From NCBI GenBank assembly GCA_945878405.1, contig CAMCTJ010000004.1, positions 62,001 to 126,000 on the forward strand: 64,000 bases of DNA, written 5' to 3'. Positions 61,018 to 64,000 of the stretch are shown here, in pieces. Source of the stretch: Bdellovibrio sp. ZAP7 (GTDB lineage Bacteria > Bdellovibrionota > FAC87 > UBA2466). The notes below the pieces were generated by a model. The model had not been told where the DNA came from, made no database searches, and was given only the letters and a program-made list of their open reading frames with translations. The translations under genes were made by a program, and so were the position numbers. Numbering within the stretch: position 1 is the first letter of the stretch; each line of letters starts with the position of its first letter.

Positions 61018-62825
61018 ACGGCCTCCTTGTGGCTTCCAGTTAACATTTTAAGATAATGGGGATTCATATAAAACATGAGAGCTATTCCCAAAGTCATGAT
61101 GAGAGAACCCAAATACTTGAGCACCCTTCCCGGATCATGATTTACAGCAAACACAGACACTGCAGGTTGTCCTGGAGAGAGCTGATAGCTTGCTTGATAA
61201 AAATAGTAGCCACCATACTTCAGCGGCTCATTCATACTGATCATAGCTTTTTTATCCGCATTTGCTTTTGGATCTTTCACCGTTACGTCACTAATAAAAC
61301 TTGCAGCCGTATTGGTTCCCGGGTTAGTTCCCATGGAAAATTTATCTAAGTAGAGACTGAAGGGTAACTGTAACTTGTCTCTGCTATATTCAATGATAAG
61401 GTCCATCGTCCCCACTGCCAGACCTTTACCGGCACCTTCCAAAAGCCAGAAGGAGGGCCTATCCCCCACTTTTACTCTGATAGCTGTCAGAAAAGGTTCA
61501 TCGGCTCCCTGAAGCACGTCTACTGAGCGAGGTTCTTCGTCAAACACCGCCGAAGGAAGCCACTCTTTGAGTTCCAGTTCTATATCCATCCAACCAGTAG
61601 GGATCTTTTTCCCGGGAACCAATTCACCCTGACTGTTCAGTGCACCCGAGCTCGCCAGCACTCGGTAAAGAATTTTTGAGTTGTCTGCAGTTTGGGCTAA
61701 ATACAATCTGCCTCGAGACTTTCCTACTCCCATTAGCTGGGAGGGCTCCTCTGATTTCTGCATTCCAAAGGTTACCCCCAAAGTCTTCTCGGCCGATTTT
61801 TTTCCACCATGAAGCGTAGTGAATTCAGGAAATAGTGCGAAGACAGTATGCTTTTCCACACTTTGTGGGTTTTTAGAATCTCGGACCAGTAATTCAACCG
61901 CTGGATTTACTGGCTCAGTGCTTTTACTGATAAGTTTTTTACCTTCAACTACGGCGTAGGGAAGATACCGCTCAACCTTTACCTCCAAATCAATATCTTT
62001 TACGGCTCTCCAACTTCCAATTAGATCAGTAATTTTCAGAGCAAACCTTTGGCCATTTCTCTCAACAAGTAATCTTCCTTTATCGACGTTATTAACTTTG
62101 TTTTCGGGTTTTGTTTGAAAGAATCGGCTTTCATCGTCTTTATGAATTAATTTTTGAAAAGTTACTATTGCCGGACCTAAGTTCAGTTCCGACTTTTCAT
62201 TTTTAGCGTCTAGCCTCAACCATTCCTCAATCTGAAAACGCGAATTTGTTAACCCCACTTTTACCGCCGGAAGCCCCACTCCTGGTATGGGACTCAGAAT
62301 CATCTTTGTTTCTGGAATGGCTCTAGGAATCACCTTATCAATGATCAAGTCCTCTCCACCAGCAAGCTTCACTTTGAGAATTTCTCCTTCTTTGGTTCGG
62401 TGGAACTCAGGAACCGAAAAACTCTCTACTTTTCCTGTTTTTTGGTCGCGCAAAATAAGTTTCAAATCATTCAAAACAATTTCAGAGCTCTGTTTTTTCT
62501 CAGGAATGGGCATATTTCCATCCATCCCAAATTGTTGGGTGACGAAAGCGCCTACTAAAATAATGATAATTCCCAGGTGAGTGATCACAAATCCTGCTTG
62601 CCGCAACTTCCAGGGAAAGCGGGACATCGCAGCACAAAAAACATTGAGCCCTAAAAGAAAAAGGACTCCTCCAAACCACCACCGTTGATAGACTACAATC
62701 TGAGAGCCCCGCATCCCATAGTAACTTCCCATGATGGTGGCGAAAGCTAAAACAGCAGATAAAAGAAGAATCGAAATAACCGCCAATTTTACCGATGAAA
62801 AATATTTAAAAAGGCCCTTAACCAT
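61014..62825 (-). CDS. resB: System II cytochrome c biogenesis protein ResB/CcsB
   Basis: A 603-residue ResB-like protein: N-terminal membrane segments ('LAVISILLLSAVLAFATIMG', 'HLGIIIILVGAFV'), a large periplasmic domain, and a C-terminal segment ('YLGSLIMTLGIALMFYM'), with 'EPLKYGGYYFYQASYQ' typical of the family. It carries haem with CcsA. It starts within the last 8 bases of ygfZ and is co-transcribed with it and ccsA. Confidence 0.9.
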   Translation of the reverse strand: MVKGLFKYFSSVKLAVISILLLSAVLAFATIMGSYYGMRGSQIVVYQRWWFGGVLFLLGLNVFCAAMSRFPWKLRQAGFVITHLGIIIILVGAFVTQQFGMDGNMPIPEKKQSSEIVLNDLKLILRDQKTGKVESFSVPEFHRTKEGEILKVKLAGGEDLIIDKVIPRAIPETKMILSPIPGVGLPAVKVGLTNSRFQIEEWLRLDAKNEKSELNLGPAIVTFQKLIHKDDESRFFQTKPENKVNNVDKGRLLVERNGQRFALKITDLIGSWRAVKDIDLEVKVERYLPYAVVEGKKLISKSTEPVNPAVELLVRDSKNPQSVEKHTVFALFPEFTTLHGGKKSAEKTLGVTFGMQKSEEPSQLMGVGKSRGRLYLAQTADNSKILYRVLASSGALNSQGELVPGKKIPTGWMDIELELKEWLPSAVFDEEPRSVDVLQGADEPFLTAIRVKVGDRPSFWLLEGAGKGLAVGTMDLIIEYSRDKLQLPFSLYLDKFSMGTNPGTNTAASFISDVTVKDPKANADKKAMISMNEPLKYGGYYFYQASYQLSPGQPAVSVFAVNHDPGRVLKYLGSLIMTLGIALMFYMNPHYLKMLTGSHKEAV

Positions 62826-63819
62826 TTGGCACCTCTCCTGGGACCGGATCCCATTTAATTTTTAGGCCGATGTCTGTTCGATACTCAGCCGTACTTTCCC
62901 AAAAAGCTTTCCGCACATACGCTAAACCAAAACCAGGGTCTTCTAGTTTGGGGTTAGCCATCAGCGACTTCAAAGTCCCAACCACAGTACCATCATCTTG
63001 CTTAATCTCCTGCTCTTGGGGTACAGACTCAAGGCCCTGCCCTTCGATTTTTACTCGCATGAGCTTTCGATTAACCTGGCCATAAGTGAAAATTCTCTCC
63101 ACGACTTCTTGGCCGGGATAGCAACCTTTGTTTCGGGTAACAAAATCATCTAATCCAGCCTCTAATACAAGATCGGCTGGCCCTACTTCCCACCCCATCC
63201 ACGGAAGCCCCGCTTGAATGCGAAAATAATGAAAAAGGCGCATCCCTAAAAATGCAAGTCCTTGCTTATGAAGCTCAAGAATCACTTTACCATACTCATC
63301 CCGCGGCAAGAGCGCATAAGAGAGGTTTTTCTCTCTGGAACTTTGCCAACTCTGTTTGAGCAGATTTTCCTTTGATCTCCACAGCCCAATCAAAGCAAGC
63401 TCGGATGTACGATCTTTAATTTCAATCTTTTCCTGAAAATGGAACATTTCAAGATGGGTTAAGGCATTTTCAGTCTGATTTGGGCTAACGATAAATAAAA
63501 ACCGATTGGCTTCAACAAGAAGAAAAGTTCCCACTGAGATGAGGGTTCCCTTTCCAGTTAGAAAGGCCCCTGAAGCACTCAAGCCAATGCTCAAGGACTT
63601 CACGTTCGCAGTGCTCATTCTCTGCAGGTAATCTAAAGAATCGGGGCCGGCTATCTCAATGACTCCCCAATTGCTCAGGTCGAAAAAACCTCCCTGCTCC
63701 GAGTTTTCAAAATCTTTTGAAAATGTTTCTACTTCGTAGGCAATAGTTTCGCCATGAAACTCGATTATTTTTTTTACGGGAAACAGTTTTTTTTCAATAG
63801 TTATCGGGATGACTTGCAT
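62818..63819 (-). CDS. ygfZ: YgfZ/GcvT-family folate-binding Fe-S assembly protein
   Basis: A protein of about 333 residues with the hallmark motif KGCYPGQEVVERI (K-G-C-Y-x-G-Q-E), the GcvT-like 'GVIEIAGPDSLDYLQRMSTANV' region and a C-terminal barrel. It supports repair or assembly of Fe-S enzymes such as MiaB. The ATG at 63819 is preferred; GTG at 63828 is in frame. The start lies inside the 3' end of the DUF971 gene. Confidence 0.88.
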   Translation of the reverse strand: MQVIPITIEKKLFPVKKIIEFHGETIAYEVETFSKDFENSEQGGFFDLSNWGVIEIAGPDSLDYLQRMSTANVKSLSIGLSASGAFLTGKGTLISVGTFLLVEANRFLFIVSPNQTENALTHLEMFHFQEKIEIKDRTSELALIGLWRSKENLLKQSWQSSREKNLSYALLPRDEYGKVILELHKQGLAFLGMRLFHYFRIQAGLPWMGWEVGPADLVLEAGLDDFVTRNKGCYPGQEVVERIFTYGQVNRKLMRVKIEGQGLESVPQEQEIKQDDGTVVGTLKSLMANPKLEDPGFGLAYVRKAFWESTAEYRTDIGLKIKWDPVPGEVPNG

Positions 63820-64000
63820 AGGGGACACTCACAGAGAGCTCGTAGATGCTCAAAGGTATAAAATCCCGTATCATGGCCATCGCTCCATTCTACCTTCAGA
63901 GCATAGCGACCAACAGACTCGATTTTTCGGGGCTTGATATCTGAGGGAACCGCTTCTTCTGTTAGAATCTGTTCTCGGGTCCACTCATCGACACAGTTTG
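63801..64000 (-). CDS. DUF971 protein, 5' part outside window
   Basis: The last 65 codons of a minus-strand gene run in from the right edge. The translated stretch has 'LKVEWSDGHDTGFYTFEHL' and ends 'RALCECPLCKSS', the pattern of the DUF971 domain (also the N-terminal domain of gamma-butyrobetaine hydroxylase), often linked with Fe-S proteins. The start is not in the window. It overlaps ygfZ. Confidence 0.8.
   Translation of the reverse strand, partial: NCVDEWTREQILTEEAVPSDIKPRKIESVGRYALKVEWSDGHDTGFYTFEHLRALCECPLCKSSR

Overview
The window looks like a chromosomal segment of a Gram-negative, diderm bacterium, most plausibly a member of the Bdellovibrionota or a related former deltaproteobacterial lineage. 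That placement is an inference from gene content (system II cytochrome c maturation, many lipoproteins and signal-peptide proteins, a ceramide-type lipid cluster, a PilZ protein, split essential-gene operons). No rRNA or tRNA gene, insertion sequence, prophage or CRISPR array was seen. Genes are dense, and 1-4 base start/stop overlaps (ATGA, GTGA, TAATG) are very common and were used to fix many starts.

Layout. 1-3.7 kb: a membrane protein, then the TldD/TldE (PmbA) protease pair. 3.8-7.1 kb: ffh, rpsP, khpA, rimM and trmD, without rplS. 7.9-10.7 kb: rpsA with sppA. 10.7-12.4 kb: a lipoprotein amidohydrolase and mtgA on the minus strand. 12.5-17.1 kb: uvrA and a sigma-54 activator with a consensus sigma-70-type promoter and a strong terminator. 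17.2-20.0 kb: an archease-like gene, a zinc-ribbon protein, and a secreted coiled-coil protein followed by a highly structured intergenic stretch. 20.5-25.6 kb: folE, yceD, rpmF, plsX, fabH, fabD and fabG (early fatty acid and phospholipid synthesis, no acpP or fabF). 25.6-32.8 kb: a secreted protein, a methyltransferase, a glycosyltransferase, a divergent TOMM/YcaO-like protein, then der, era and rnc. 33-38.8 kb: an M20 hydrolase, an AstA-type acyltransferase, an aldehyde-dehydrogenase-fold protein without its catalytic Cys and Glu, ruvX, mltG and a thioesterase. 38.8-40.7 kb: a B12-binding protein, an unknown protein and a 3-hydroxyacyl-CoA dehydrogenase. 40.8-46.7 kb: a second secreted coiled-coil protein and a 1365-residue mosaic lipoprotein. 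46.9-50.9 kb: serine palmitoyltransferase, a GNAT acyltransferase and an SDR reductase (probable bacterial ceramide pathway), with a VanY-type peptidase. 51.1-54.5 kb: a divergent TetR gene with GDPD, HAD and unknown genes, then a PilZ gene. 54.6-58.7 kb: UDP-xylose synthesis (Ugd, Uxs), a flippase-like membrane protein and recO. 59-64 kb: a small secreted protein, CcsA/ResB cytochrome c biogenesis, ygfZ, and a DUF971 gene cut by the window edge.

The most notable points are the Spt-GNAT-SDR cluster with a divergent TetR regulator, the double active-site loss in the AstD-like protein inside a compact acyl-amino-acid operon, the degenerate TOMM cyclodehydratase-like protein, and an RNase III gene whose conserved N-terminus lies upstream of any ATG, GTG or TTG start. 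All homology calls come from reading motifs; no database search was possible.
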